Positions 35,133 to 45,046 of a stretch of 64,000 bases of DNA are shown in pieces. The translations under genes were made by a program, and so were the position numbers. Source of the stretch: Pseudofabraea citricarpa. Taxonomy: Eukaryota; Ascomycota; Leotiomycetes; Helotiales; Dermateaceae. The notes below the pieces were generated by a model, which saw nothing but the letters and a program-made list of their open reading frames with translations, made no database searches and had not been told where the DNA came from. The stretch spans positions 124,001 through 188,000 of the forward strand of contig JAPWGK010000034.1 of the NCBI GenBank assembly GCA_029641185.1, in the 5' to 3' direction. Every line of letters starts with the position of its first letter. The stretch's first letter is position 1.

Positions 35133-35843
35133 CGGCATTGTGTCTAGCACTTTGAACACTCATCTTATAAACCAACTTCGAAGCTGCCAGTCTCAATCAG
35201 CAGTTTGACGATAGCCTAGTTGTCATCCTCAACAGGCCTTAGCAGATTGAATTTAAGTGAATGGACCACCAGAAAACCGTTTTTACTCATGCCGTTTGCT
35301 CACCCGTCAAACAAAAAAAGTAGACTGTAACTACTGCATCTGCAGTCAAGGTTAATGTGATATAGTGATTTAAAAACAGAGGTCATGATTCCAATATCTG
35401 TTCCACGCATCGTCTGATATGCCAGGACCACGGCAGCACAAAGACTGCTCTTATAACTATCGAGAGATAATCCATTGGAAATGACCGTCTATTTCGCATA
35501 GAATGTGACGAAATCTGACTCTACTGTCTATCAAACATGTCGCAAGTCCAAGAACCCATTGTTCTATTTTAGAAATCAATTCTCATCTTTCTCCTCTTCC
35601 TAGTCTTGGGCATCGTGCTGTGCGTGTGGCGAGGGTGAGTGTGTCTTTGATCAGCTTGTTCTTGCACTGCTTCCAGTACGGAATATTTATGTTCGCTTAT
35701 CACTATGATTAGGCATCTATAACATCGATTCATCAACTTTACCGAGCACGGGATATTATTCACCAAAGGCAAGTTTCGATGTTATGAAATCGCTTCATCT
35801 CATCTATCGATATCTGTGCCTCTTAAATTTCTCATCAGCCACC
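35133..35843. other. intergenic region
   Basis: No gene supported. An in-frame upstream ATG for the acetyltransferase exists at 35784, but the ATG at 35844 has the better context (see that gene). The rest holds 3' flank and promoter sequence. Confidence 0.5.
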
Positions 35844-36606
35844 ATGTCATTCATCCATGAAATATCCATCCGCCCAGCGCGACTTGACGATCTTGACGCC
35901 ATTACTGCTTTTGGGCCTGCTTCATTGCCCGCCGATCCTGCGTGGTCACATCGCTACTCTTGTGCGGACCAGTTCCCCGATGGCCACTACAAGCATTTGC
36001 GTGCCCGCTATGCTGAGTATCTCGCGAACGTTGAGGGAAGTGCCTATGCCGTGATGCTCGCCGAGGCACCCAGTAGCAAGGACAGGAACATAGTGGAGGT
36101 ATTGGGCATGAGCATGTGGCAGCTACCTGGCACATATAGAAAAAAATTCAACGACCCAAACAAGGCGCAAAAGGGTTCGTATTTGCCCCAGATATGATGG
36201 TCTATTCTTGCTCTGCGCAATTAACTAACCGATTATCGCAGATATGAAGCCTCGAGCAGATTATATCGATCGACATGATGTTGACCCTGGTCGAATGAAG
36301 GCCTTCCGCGAATCAATCCAGCAATGCCAGAGAGTGACATTTAACGGGGTGTATGGCGAGAAGCAGCTCAATCTTATGGTGCTCGTCACCGCTGCCGGTT
36401 ATCAGAAGCGTGTGGCGAAGGCATTGGTGGAATGGGGCAAGCAGAAGGCAAGAGATGAGGGGTTGGCAGTCACCCTGTTTTCTAGCCCACAGGGACTAGC
36501 GTTTTACAAGAGTTTGGGCTTTGAAGAAGTCGGCGTTTGCCATTGCCAGGTGATTGGCGAAACGGAGTTCCTAGAATTCCCTATGCTAGTCTTCCGATCG
36601 CTCTAG
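35844..36606 (+). CDS. GNAT-family N-acetyltransferase
   Basis: Exons 35844-36174 and 36242-36606 (67-bp intron with a GTTCGT donor) give 231 residues. The start is chosen for GCCACCATGTC; ATG 35784 would add 20 residues. Typical GNAT opening ISIRPARLDDLDAITAFGPA, then AYAVMLAEAP and VEVLGMSMWQLPG. The acetyl-CoA region reads LVTAAGYQKRVAKALVEWGK, in place of the usual Q/RxxGxG/A. The closing block is FSSPQGLAFYKSLGFEEVG, where AxxFYxxxGF is characteristic. These enzymes transfer acetyl groups to amines of small molecules or proteins; the substrate is unknown. The weakened pyrophosphate-loop motif is common among fungal members. Confidence 0.82.
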
Positions 36607-37374
36607 GAGATCACGGAACTACAATTGTTTAACGGTCAAGTAGACTGCATACTTTGATTAGAACCAAGTATAAGTACCTATAATTTCAAGTGCTTATATT
36701 ACATAGCCGAGACTTACGTGGGAAAGTGAACGGGTGCTAAAGCTTTCATAACAGCTGTAGAAAATACAACTAAGTTATCTAATTTGCTCCTAATTCCAAA
36801 TATACTTGTAATCATTTCCCTCTCTTTCAAGACCATCATTATAATGCTTAATATAAGGTTTAATCAGAAGACGTAATATTTTGTGTTTTAGAGCTACTTT
36901 CACATGTGTTTAAGTATGTACAAATTACGCAGAAATACTTGATAAACTGTTTCACTTTTCTAGCAATCCAAATGATTGAAACGGATAATTTTCTAGTCGA
37001 GCTCTTGTTAGAACGACAAGAAATTGAATTACCCCCAACCATTTCTTCCGATGGTATTACCTTTACTCGCTAGCGACATTTAGCTTCTCGAGGAGTAGAG
37101 CCAATGGGATATTAGGATTAGGGTGTTTTCTACTCTAATCCGTATCAAAGCTAATATGGTTCTGGCAAGCAAAGGGGCAGTCCTGCAGTTCCCAATAGTT
37201 TAGGTTGCTAGTTAATCCGAACCTCGTTAGCGTGACGTTACCTAGACAATGCGAGATGGACGCGGGGAACGCGTTGTACGCGTTTCCCCGCATCAATATC
37301 AGTATATCCATCATCAAACAACAACGATATCTTCACTGACTCATTGTCGGTGAGTTAGCCTCCGAGCCGACAGA
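36607..37374. other. intergenic, AT-rich region
   Basis: No gene supported. Near 37250-37285 a short GC-rich patch (GGGAACGCGTTGTACGCGTTTCCCC) forms a local inverted repeat, just upstream of the large gene at 37375. Otherwise AT-rich. Confidence 0.5.
37252..37292. promoter_or_regulatory. GC-rich palindrome upstream of the large gene
   Basis: The arms ggggaacgcg and cgcgtttcccc lie about five bases apart (around 37264-37290) and can pair with one bulge or mismatch, roughly 90-110 bases before the ATG at 37375. It stands out in AT-rich surroundings. Hairpin, protein site or chance are all possible. Confidence 0.35.
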
Positions 37375-39966
37375 ATGTCATTCTCCTACGCCCAAAGCAC
37401 TGCCAATAACCCTCATCGAGCGTTACAACCAGCAATTATGATGTCCTTGGTGAGGGAATTGACCAGTTTGTGTAAAGAATTAGACGATACCAGACCACCA
37501 GATCTTGACCTCCCTACAATCGCAGATGGGTTCAATGATGTTATGCGTATTGCAATGGCCGCAAAACCAGGCAGTGCCCAATCCCTAGCCTTCATCTCTA
37601 GGGCTAGCCCAAAACGCATCGCGCTTATCTTCTCGAAGTGGGATAGGCTGAGAGCAATGTTCGGGCAATACAAAGGAACAATAAACAATCGATGGAGAAA
37701 GAGTAGTGTCGTTAAACGAAAGGGTATATTGGTGGAAGCATGGGGGCAGGACTCCAAAATCCCGCCGAACCGAAGACCGAACTTCGATGCTTATAAACGA
37801 GGCCTTAAGGGAAACGAGCACAAATGGACCTATCTGCTTCCAATGATCAATCTCGAGGATCTGATTGATAAGACCAACCTCATGCTTTTTATCGAGTCTC
37901 GCGCGAGTTACGAACCTAACGTTTTCGCCTGGTCCGACACAAGCACGGTGCGCATGGCTGTTGAAAATGGAGTGAAAATACATGAGGTCTCCGGAAGCAA
38001 TATGATGCTAACCGGTGAACCAAGAGGTACATACGGCAAAATTCTGTCGTGGGTACAGGACGACGCATTTCGCTCCATCTCGGGCAACTTGACAGCCATG
38101 TATGAAGGCAGAGGTTTCAACGTCGGAGAAGGATTCGTTTGCTTGGAGATCCAAGGTAAAATACTTACGTTTCTTGTCAAGGTGTGCGAGCTTTTACTGG
38201 CCGACATCGACATGAGTACCGTTACGGACATACCTACAGACATCTTGCCAGCGACGAGTTTTCTCAATCAGGATCTTTTGAAAGATCTTTCCCCCTCTGC
38301 AGGATCGTACTCGTTGATGGAAGTTCGCTCCAAAGCGAGGTATCAAGTACCAAAACAGCTCGATCTGGTTTACCTTCGCCGGCTAGCGATAGCCAAAAGG
38401 GATGAAGCATTTGACGAGATATGCGCATTAAGAGAGGATCCGTCTTTTTTCCAAGAAGCTTTAGCAAGCAGCTACGAGTTTCATAGAGACTGCAGTATCG
38501 CTATCATGTCCATTGTTCGTCCTGGACAAAAGCGGCTTGCACTTGAAGATCGAGAAGCCTTCCGAGCTGCGTGTATGCATATAGTTGCGAGGTCCTATGC
38601 TATCGCAATTACCTGGTCTACGATTCTAGAGGATCTGGACTTGTTGGTAAAACTGCAAATCAAATATGGATCCAACATTTCGCCAACCAAATCGTTGCCA
38701 GCGGAGTATAATGAGGCTCTCAATACTTTGTGCTTGTCCATAATGAGTTGGATGCCAACTATTGTGATTGATATTGGGCTAAGGACAGCATTCAATCGAG
38801 CCCTCGGGCAATACTATCAATTCGAGATTGGAAATACAGAGCATGGGTATACTACTGCAGGCTTGACAGCAAAACCTAAAAAATATGGCAATATGCAAGT
38901 TCCGCCGATTGTAGTTCTTCTAAATGATCTCCAAGATATGCAGAATCAAAACATATTCGGAATTCCGGCGCTGGTCGACGAAATTGAGCATATGATGCAC
39001 CTAGACAAGAGCCACACCTCTCAAGGGGAACTGATTGATGCACCAATGGCCAACCTTCTCTCAGAGTTGGCTGCCTTTGCTGAGATCGACTACCAAACAC
39101 AACAGCATCAGCCAAAGATAATACTTCCCGCTGATCACGAGGGCTGCACGAAGAAATGGGAGAACCGTCTACAGATCAGGGACACGATACCAGCAATTTT
39201 AGTAAAGGGGACAGGCTTTGTACCCCTTTGTGATCCTCTCTCTGGGTTTGATTATCCTAGCCACAAGAAGCGCACAGAGCAGAATGTGAACCAACTTCGG
39301 GCCGCAGAAGCAAAACTGGACGAATATTGGGAACATGTCGATCAACTGTTTCTTCTTCACACTGGCAAAACACTCAAACGTTTGGTTGAAAAGATCATTG
39401 GTCATCGTGAGATAAAACGTACTGCTCCTTGGCAACCACCTGCTATCCAGCCGAAGCCAGCCAAGTCAATAAATGACGACAGCATTGCACGACAGCTGTT
39501 AGAAATGAAACTCACACAGCAAGTCAAGGATACTGTTACGGTGCCATCCTTACCTAAGCAAAAGCTCAAGACCCGCGGCGAAGCTGATCCATCGAAAGAA
39601 ATTCAGCATGTTGATACCACCGAGATGTCTCCGTCAGACGATAGCGCAGCAACGCCAACCCGCACATTTGTAGTACCGAAAAAGGCTTACAAAGTAATAA
39701 TGGCTTTGTTCCCCACCGATGATAACCGTATACCAGGGAAGATCAGGTGGGGAGATTTTGTAGATGCGATGTCTAAGCTAGGATTCTCTAGCCGCCAAAC
39801 GGCCGGGAGTTCGTTCCATTTCCAACCCTCATGGGAAGAAGACTCACCAATTACATTTCATCGACCGCACCCATCGGATGAAATCCCGTTTGCTAAATTG
39901 AGGTTTCATGCTAGCAGATTAGCGAGGAGGTATGGTTGGACCAGTGCGAGCTTTGTTATGGAATAA
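37375..39966 (+). CDS. large unknown protein, paralogue A, with HicA/dsRBD-like C-terminal module
   Basis: 863 residues, intronless, ATG 37375. No named family recognised with certainty. It aligns by eye with the protein encoded at 40401-43049. Shared blocks are FSKWDRLRAMFGQYKG/NWRW-type text then RRPNFDAY, MINLEDLIDK, CALREDPSFF (about residue 350), HKKRTEQNVNQLRAAEAKLD and the final ~100 residues. That C-terminal unit has KAYKVIMALFP, IRWGDFVDAMSKLGF, GSSFHFQP, FHRPHPSDEI and a helix ending ARRYGW. It resembles the compact alpha/beta layout of HicA-like/dsRBD domains, though GSS replaces the GSH of HicA. Function unknown; no signal or membrane segment. Confidence 0.75.
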   Translation: MSFSYAQSTANNPHRALQPAIMMSLVRELTSLCKELDDTRPPDLDLPTIADGFNDVMRIAMAAKPGSAQSLAFISRASPKRIALIFSKWDRLRAMFGQYKGTINNRWRKSSVVKRKGILVEAWGQDSKIPPNRRPNFDAYKRGLKGNEHKWTYLLPMINLEDLIDKTNLMLFIESRASYEPNVFAWSDTSTVRMAVENGVKIHEVSGSNMMLTGEPRGTYGKILSWVQDDAFRSISGNLTAMYEGRGFNVGEGFVCLEIQGKILTFLVKVCELLLADIDMSTVTDIPTDILPATSFLNQDLLKDLSPSAGSYSLMEVRSKARYQVPKQLDLVYLRRLAIAKRDEAFDEICALREDPSFFQEALASSYEFHRDCSIAIMSIVRPGQKRLALEDREAFRAACMHIVARSYAIAITWSTILEDLDLLVKLQIKYGSNISPTKSLPAEYNEALNTLCLSIMSWMPTIVIDIGLRTAFNRALGQYYQFEIGNTEHGYTTAGLTAKPKKYGNMQVPPIVVLLNDLQDMQNQNIFGIPALVDEIEHMMHLDKSHTSQGELIDAPMANLLSELAAFAEIDYQTQQHQPKIILPADHEGCTKKWENRLQIRDTIPAILVKGTGFVPLCDPLSGFDYPSHKKRTEQNVNQLRAAEAKLDEYWEHVDQLFLLHTGKTLKRLVEKIIGHREIKRTAPWQPPAIQPKPAKSINDDSIARQLLEMKLTQQVKDTVTVPSLPKQKLKTRGEADPSKEIQHVDTTEMSPSDDSAATPTRTFVVPKKAYKVIMALFPTDDNRIPGKIRWGDFVDAMSKLGFSSRQTAGSSFHFQPSWEEDSPITFHRPHPSDEIPFAKLRFHASRLARRYGWTSASFVME

Positions 39967-40400
39967 TATAAGTGATTCGTATCTAAGTCGAATTTAGTAG
40001 CTTAAGTTGGAATATTGTATAAGTAGGGTCAATTTTCTGGAATACAAGTCATCATAAATGAAGTTTTCTCCTTCCCTGTGAAATGTTTCAGGTGATGCGT
40101 CGCTTAACTTATCTGGTCCTACAGGAAGTTATCTGTCATCGACAAAAGGTTTTAATTGAGAGATTCTTCATTCTCAACCACTAAAAGCTCTTAGGAAGAG
40201 TAGTGAGTAAAGTCTCAATTAGACCTTGTGATACTCTTGGTCGGCATTTTTGATTTAAGATGTGAGATAGACCAATGTTATTGAAACCATGCAGAAAGAC
40301 CACAAGTATTGTTAATCACTAAAGAATCCATACAAGTAATACACATCCATAAAAACTATTCCAATCATAGAAACACGAATCGGCCATGCCTTCTGTTCTT
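39967..40400. other. shared 3' region of two convergent large genes
   Basis: AT-rich, 434 bases, no gene seen. It separates the stop codons of paralogues A and B, which are transcribed towards each other. Confidence 0.6.
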
Positions 40401-43049
40401 CTAAATTAGAACAAACGTTTCTCTGTCCCACCCAAAGGTTTTATTCAACCTCCTTCCTATTTGTCTCGCATTCCGGAAAGACAGCTTGCCTGACGGATGT
40501 GGCTCATGGAATTGAATGCCTCTCGGTACGTCCAAAGATGCTCCTGTAGATGGCGTAAATTGCCAAGCACTGCTACCTAATTTCTGGGCTACGAATCCAA
40601 GCCTCCCCATCGAGTAGGTGAACTCATGCCACGGGATCTCGCCTGGTGCAGAGTTCTGTGATGGATTGAAAAACAGGAGTGATATGACTTTCATCACTCG
40701 CTTGTTTACGCCTATTGTGTGATGGGGTTGTTGAGGACTTAATTGTGGCTTGGAAACTTGCTCTGTGTTGGATGCGGAGGTTTGTTTCAAGGTTCTTGTC
40801 TTGGCCTTGGTCTTAGGTACTGGAGCGACGAATTTCTCCGGCTGGATATTCAGGTCTTGCAAAGGAATCGTGACTCCAGAATCAGGAGATTCTATTGAAG
40901 GAGCTCGCAGACAAGATGATGGTGGCTCTACCCAGTCAGGGGTTCTTTCAATCTCACGATCTTGTGTGAAGTACTTTTCATGATACTTCCAAATGCCCTT
41001 TCCTTGCATGTTTTGCTTGAAATGGTTATCGACAGCCAGCCAAAACATATCCAACTCCTTCTCTGCCTTCTGCATACTCTCAACACTTTGCTCCGTCCTC
41101 TTCTCAGACGGATAGTAGAACCTCCCATGGGTTAGCTTTCCAAAATGTGAGACTTTGAGATCCCGAAGCCCTTCAATTAGCTCAATGTGAGGTTTTGAGC
41201 TCTCGTCAAAGTGGGAAAAAATTTCCTCTTGGCAGATATCAACCAGATAGCCCATTGATAGCCCCCAAGGTTCAAATAAATGAAATTCATTTCGTGTGTC
41301 AGCAAAGACACCTAAGTCGGACAGAACATTTGCCGTGTACGATGAAACTAGCTTCTGATTAGCTGAATCCTGCATCAGTCGATCAATTTCATCGACCATA
41401 TCGCTTAGATTCACCATTGTGCTAAACTGATTTTTGCCCATCTCAGTGAGCAGCGCAACCAGATATTTTGCCTCGTCGGGAAAGCCTCTGGGGACTTTCC
41501 AAATGATTTGACTTTTTCCAAACATAGGAACGCTATTATTTTTGCGAAATTGGGAGCGTAAAGGTGGCCCATATATAGCGAGTGGAGCGAAACTTGATTT
41601 AAATAAGGAAGTTGCCGTACCAAGGTACGTGTGAAAATCGGCAAGTGCTACTAAGTACTCGTGTGGCAAAACTTGACCAGGAGCAATAGGTTCTGGATAC
41701 TTCTTCCCAAGTTCATCAAGAGAACGAATCTGTTGATAGAGCGTGTTCCATGTAATCAGACGGTCGAACGATGCACGAACAAGAAGGCGCAGCGTTATGT
41801 CCCAGTAGCTTGTAGAGCCAAGGACAGGATCTTGTTGGCCATTTTCATCTAAAAGTCTTTCTTCTTGGTGTTCGTGCCACTCGCCGAGCGTGTCATGAAA
41901 GTATCCTGGATCCTCGCGTAGGGCCCATATGTGATCCTCTGTAGCAGCGCGTTTTGCACCAACAATTTCCAACAGCCGTGCAAGGTTCAGTTCTCCTGGA
42001 AGCCGATATGGATTTTCCGCGATAAAAGTTCTCATTGACGGTAGCTGAGGCGCATCTATGGAAATGCATGGAGCCACTGGTAGCGCAGGCGTCAATTGAG
42101 GCGGCAATGTATCGAGTGATATATCATGAAGTATCAAGGTGCAGCAGTGGGCAAGAAATTCTATAATCCGTCGATGGTTCTCGAGCGTCATCAGGCCTTG
42201 ATCTGGTGAGAAATGCAGTCCAGTCTTTGCAAGCCACGCTTCTTGGGCATCGGTTGTCTTAACGAGTCTTCCATACGTGTCTTCGGTGTCGCCAAACATT
42301 AGCATGCTGCAACCCTCAGTCGTCTGCAAACCAATCCTGCAAGTCGAGATCCCAAGTCGTGATGCATTCCAATCAACAAGAGCAAAAGTAGAAGGTGGGT
42401 TGCGGCCTCTCAAGTTAACAAATATCAAGAAGGAACGCCTATACGTGAGGTCTTCAATGTTGATGAACGGGAACCGATATGGCTCTTCGCTGATAACCAT
42501 CTTGAATGGGTCTCCAGGCCGTACTATCTTTGGCATTACAGTGGTATCTATAATGACCTCAGAAGCCTTTGGCCAGCGGGTGGGGTCAGTAGGCAACACG
42601 AATGGATTCAATGTTCCGCGAGATTTATAATAATCTCGGAAATCAGGTCGGTGTACAAGGGGCATATCAGGCCAGACTTCTAGAAGGAGGTCTTTGCGCG
42701 CCTGCTTTGATTTCTTGGTCCATCTCTTCCCTATTTGGCCCTCATATCTCTCTAGGATGTTATTGAGCAGATTCCAGTTGCTGAAAATATTCGAAACCAG
42801 AAGCCGTGCTCGCGATCGAAGTTCCGCGGCAGGTACGCGAGGCGTTGAGGCTTGAGGAGACGATGGGTTGAAAAAATCTTCGGGGTATAAGCTCTTTTCT
42901 TTTGTTCCAGACTCGTATGTGAACGCTTCAGATGTGTCATTTGATGATACACCTCCTGGGGGTTGAAGAGGGAACACATCGTCCATTTCGGAAATCTCAT
43001 CCGAGGGTACATCTCTTTCCCGGCGTTTTGGTGCTCGATGTGTCGCCAT
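40401..43049 (-). CDS. large unknown protein, paralogue B, with HicA/dsRBD-like C-terminal module
   Basis: 882 residues, intronless, from ATG 43049 on the reverse strand. The N-terminal ~60 residues are acidic and disordered (RRERDVPSDEISEMDDVFPL). The body shares ordered blocks with paralogue A: RYEGQIGKRWTKKSKQARKD, HRPDFRDYY, FINIEDLTYRRSF, WALREDPGYF (about residue 375), and SEKRTEQSVESMQKAEKELD. The C-terminus shares RVMKVISLLF, IPWHEFTYSMGRLGF, GSSAWQFTP, FHEPHPSGKL and GRRLNKTFGW. The W-x-x-F ... LGF ... GS ... FHxPHP order suggests a small RNA-binding-like fold at the end. Overall divergence from A is high, so the duplication is old or under fast evolution. Function unknown. Confidence 0.75.
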   Translation of the reverse strand: MATHRAPKRRERDVPSDEISEMDDVFPLQPPGGVSSNDTSEAFTYESGTKEKSLYPEDFFNPSSPQASTPRVPAAELRSRARLLVSNIFSNWNLLNNILERYEGQIGKRWTKKSKQARKDLLLEVWPDMPLVHRPDFRDYYKSRGTLNPFVLPTDPTRWPKASEVIIDTTVMPKIVRPGDPFKMVISEEPYRFPFINIEDLTYRRSFLIFVNLRGRNPPSTFALVDWNASRLGISTCRIGLQTTEGCSMLMFGDTEDTYGRLVKTTDAQEAWLAKTGLHFSPDQGLMTLENHRRIIEFLAHCCTLILHDISLDTLPPQLTPALPVAPCISIDAPQLPSMRTFIAENPYRLPGELNLARLLEIVGAKRAATEDHIWALREDPGYFHDTLGEWHEHQEERLLDENGQQDPVLGSTSYWDITLRLLVRASFDRLITWNTLYQQIRSLDELGKKYPEPIAPGQVLPHEYLVALADFHTYLGTATSLFKSSFAPLAIYGPPLRSQFRKNNSVPMFGKSQIIWKVPRGFPDEAKYLVALLTEMGKNQFSTMVNLSDMVDEIDRLMQDSANQKLVSSYTANVLSDLGVFADTRNEFHLFEPWGLSMGYLVDICQEEIFSHFDESSKPHIELIEGLRDLKVSHFGKLTHGRFYYPSEKRTEQSVESMQKAEKELDMFWLAVDNHFKQNMQGKGIWKYHEKYFTQDREIERTPDWVEPPSSCLRAPSIESPDSGVTIPLQDLNIQPEKFVAPVPKTKAKTRTLKQTSASNTEQVSKPQLSPQQPHHTIGVNKRVMKVISLLFFNPSQNSAPGEIPWHEFTYSMGRLGFVAQKLGSSAWQFTPSTGASLDVPRGIQFHEPHPSGKLSFRNARQIGRRLNKTFGWDRETFVLI

Positions 43050-44401
43050 GATACCTTTGCTAGATTGGAAAATGCTTGAGTATTCTTCTGAGTGTATCGT
43101 TTAGCAGATTTGGGCCTTCTCGTGTTTCTTTTGTTCTCTAGATTGGCAAGACGGCTGGCTGTCTTTGATTATGGAAATCAAAGTAGAAAGATGCAGAGAG
43201 ATATGATCTGCGTTGAGGATGGATATCGCTATGTTGAACTCGAGATACGAAGTGAATACGTGGAATGCGGAGGATGAAAAAAGAGCGTGGTGCCTGAACT
43301 GCAATTCGTCTAATATGGGAAGTCAAAGAAATTCACCGGTATTGAGAACTTTCCAGAAACTTGGAGAAAATTGTTTCTTGCTTCTAACTCGGTTGGAGAT
43401 AACCTTCCAACTTGGTCGCTTAAATGTGTAAGTGAATAAAATTTAGCGTTGACAGCAGATACACCTACCCACCTACCAATCCAAGCCTCCAAAGGTTTAA
43501 AAATCCTTTCGTTTGACATTATTCGTTTTTTATCACATCCTCAATTTCTCCAATGTACATCTGGAGTTTCCCAATCATCAATCCCCACCGAGGAAAGAAA
43601 CCCCAAAATAACGTAGCATCTTGAACATATTTCTTACATCCACAGTCTCACTTTCCAACCTCAAAACAACTCCTACTTTGATATTCTACCTCCTCAATCC
43701 TAGATCCCCACCCAGCATCTCCCGAACGATATGTATGGTACATGGCCATTTGGAACAAGACAGGCTTTTGCTCCACACACCATAGGGCGAAGCATTAGTC
43801 GTTGAACTTGCTAGTCTAAAACCAGTTCTTACTGTTTTGTCGCCCTCCCATGCGTCGCACAACCAGAAACAACATCCTGCCTGTCGGAAGCGGTTCTTGC
43901 GCAAACCGACCAGTTGTCAATCTTCGAGAAGAATCATTGACAGCGCAGACCATAATATCTGTATCGAGTCTGCATTCAAACCAGACGCACTACCTCTATC
44001 GTAGTAGAAGCAAAGGGAATCCCATCCTGATGGGTTTCCTCGGCATGGTCATATTGCGGACCAGTAGCCTTCTGTCTGAAGATCTTGCTTGAGCATTGAT
44101 GTTTTGCCCACGCAAGATTCCCACTTCCTTGAAATGGGCTCTGCTATGCCGATAGAAGAAGGGGAGAGTTTCGCGGCAGGCCTTTATAGCTGGATATCGC
44201 GGATATATGTGTGTTGGTGGCGCAGAGAGCCAGCCACGTTGGTGTCTCGTGAAAGTCGCCTCGGTGATAGGGGTTTCTAGCCCTGTGCTTGCTTTGCTTG
44301 ATGAGCCAGCCATGTTGATTTGGTTCTTGTTAAGGCTGTGTTGGGATCGGCGGTCGATATCAGTCTGTGTCTCTGTCTGAGAGAGCGCGAGCGACAGCTC
44401 G
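43050..44401. other. intergenic region
   Basis: No gene supported. Short frames on both strands (for example 43310-43519 reverse, 43850-44092 forward) lack signatures and splice support. The 5' part is the promoter of paralogue B. Confidence 0.45.
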
Positions 44402-45046
44402 TTAAAGTGTTCCCACTATTTCTCTCCGTGTCGTCGTGTTGCCGCGCGCTTTGAATGCCTCGTTAACTGTCTGAGGCACCATCTCTTGTTCATCTTGCTC
44501 TTGACTGAGGTTCTTCGGACCAAGAATCTGGGGGGTTGGGAGATTTTTCGGTAGAAAGGCCTCGAACCCTTGAAAGTGCCCAGGCGATTCCCAAATTTGG
44601 ATCTCACCTCGATCTCGGCAGAATCTCGAAGCGATGGATACAGCCTTCGCAACGTAGGTCGGCCAAGAAGAAGATCTCCAATCCATTTGCGGTAGACTTG
44701 GGTCAAGTCGAGTTGGAACGTTGCTGACATCTTTGCGAATCTTCTCGTCTTCATCGGCGTCCTGTGTCTTCTTCCCACCAACTGGCACACACGGTGCATG
44801 CCTTGGTTCCACTGAGTCCCTATCCAACGGCTTGATATGTACCAATACCAGAGTAGGATGGAGCCAATGTTGTTTGATCTGATCGAGTCTGGCCCTTCCC
44901 GAAAACCTTCCAAAGGCCCGGAGAATCGGGGGGGTCTTTTTGTTTTCTGTCATGATGTAAGGACAATCCTCCTTGTCGGCAGGGTCCAACCGTTGCAGAG
45001 AGAGGAGAAACCTCCCATCGTCGGTTGGCAAGATACTACCATGCAT
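44402..45046 (-). CDS. hypothetical protein, start uncertain
   Basis: From ATG at 45046 the reverse frame gives 214 residues (MHGSILPTDDGRFLLSLQRL ...). Notable text: IMTENKKTPPILRAFGRFSG, LVLVHIKPLD, and WPTYVAKAVSIASRFCRDRG, followed by a Gln/Glu-rich tail. The same frame stays open upstream to a stop at 45278-45280 and reads KIWLLFPDNI just before the Met. So the true start may be further upstream, reached by an intron from another exon. No family recognised, no membrane segment or catalytic motif. The open length and mixed composition favour a real gene, with moderate doubt. Confidence 0.42.
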   Translation of the reverse strand: MHGSILPTDDGRFLLSLQRLDPADKEDCPYIMTENKKTPPILRAFGRFSGRARLDQIKQHWLHPTLVLVHIKPLDRDSVEPRHAPCVPVGGKKTQDADEDEKIRKDVSNVPTRLDPSLPQMDWRSSSWPTYVAKAVSIASRFCRDRGEIQIWESPGHFQGFEAFLPKNLPTPQILGPKNLSQEQDEQEMVPQTVNEAFKARGNTTTRREIVGTL

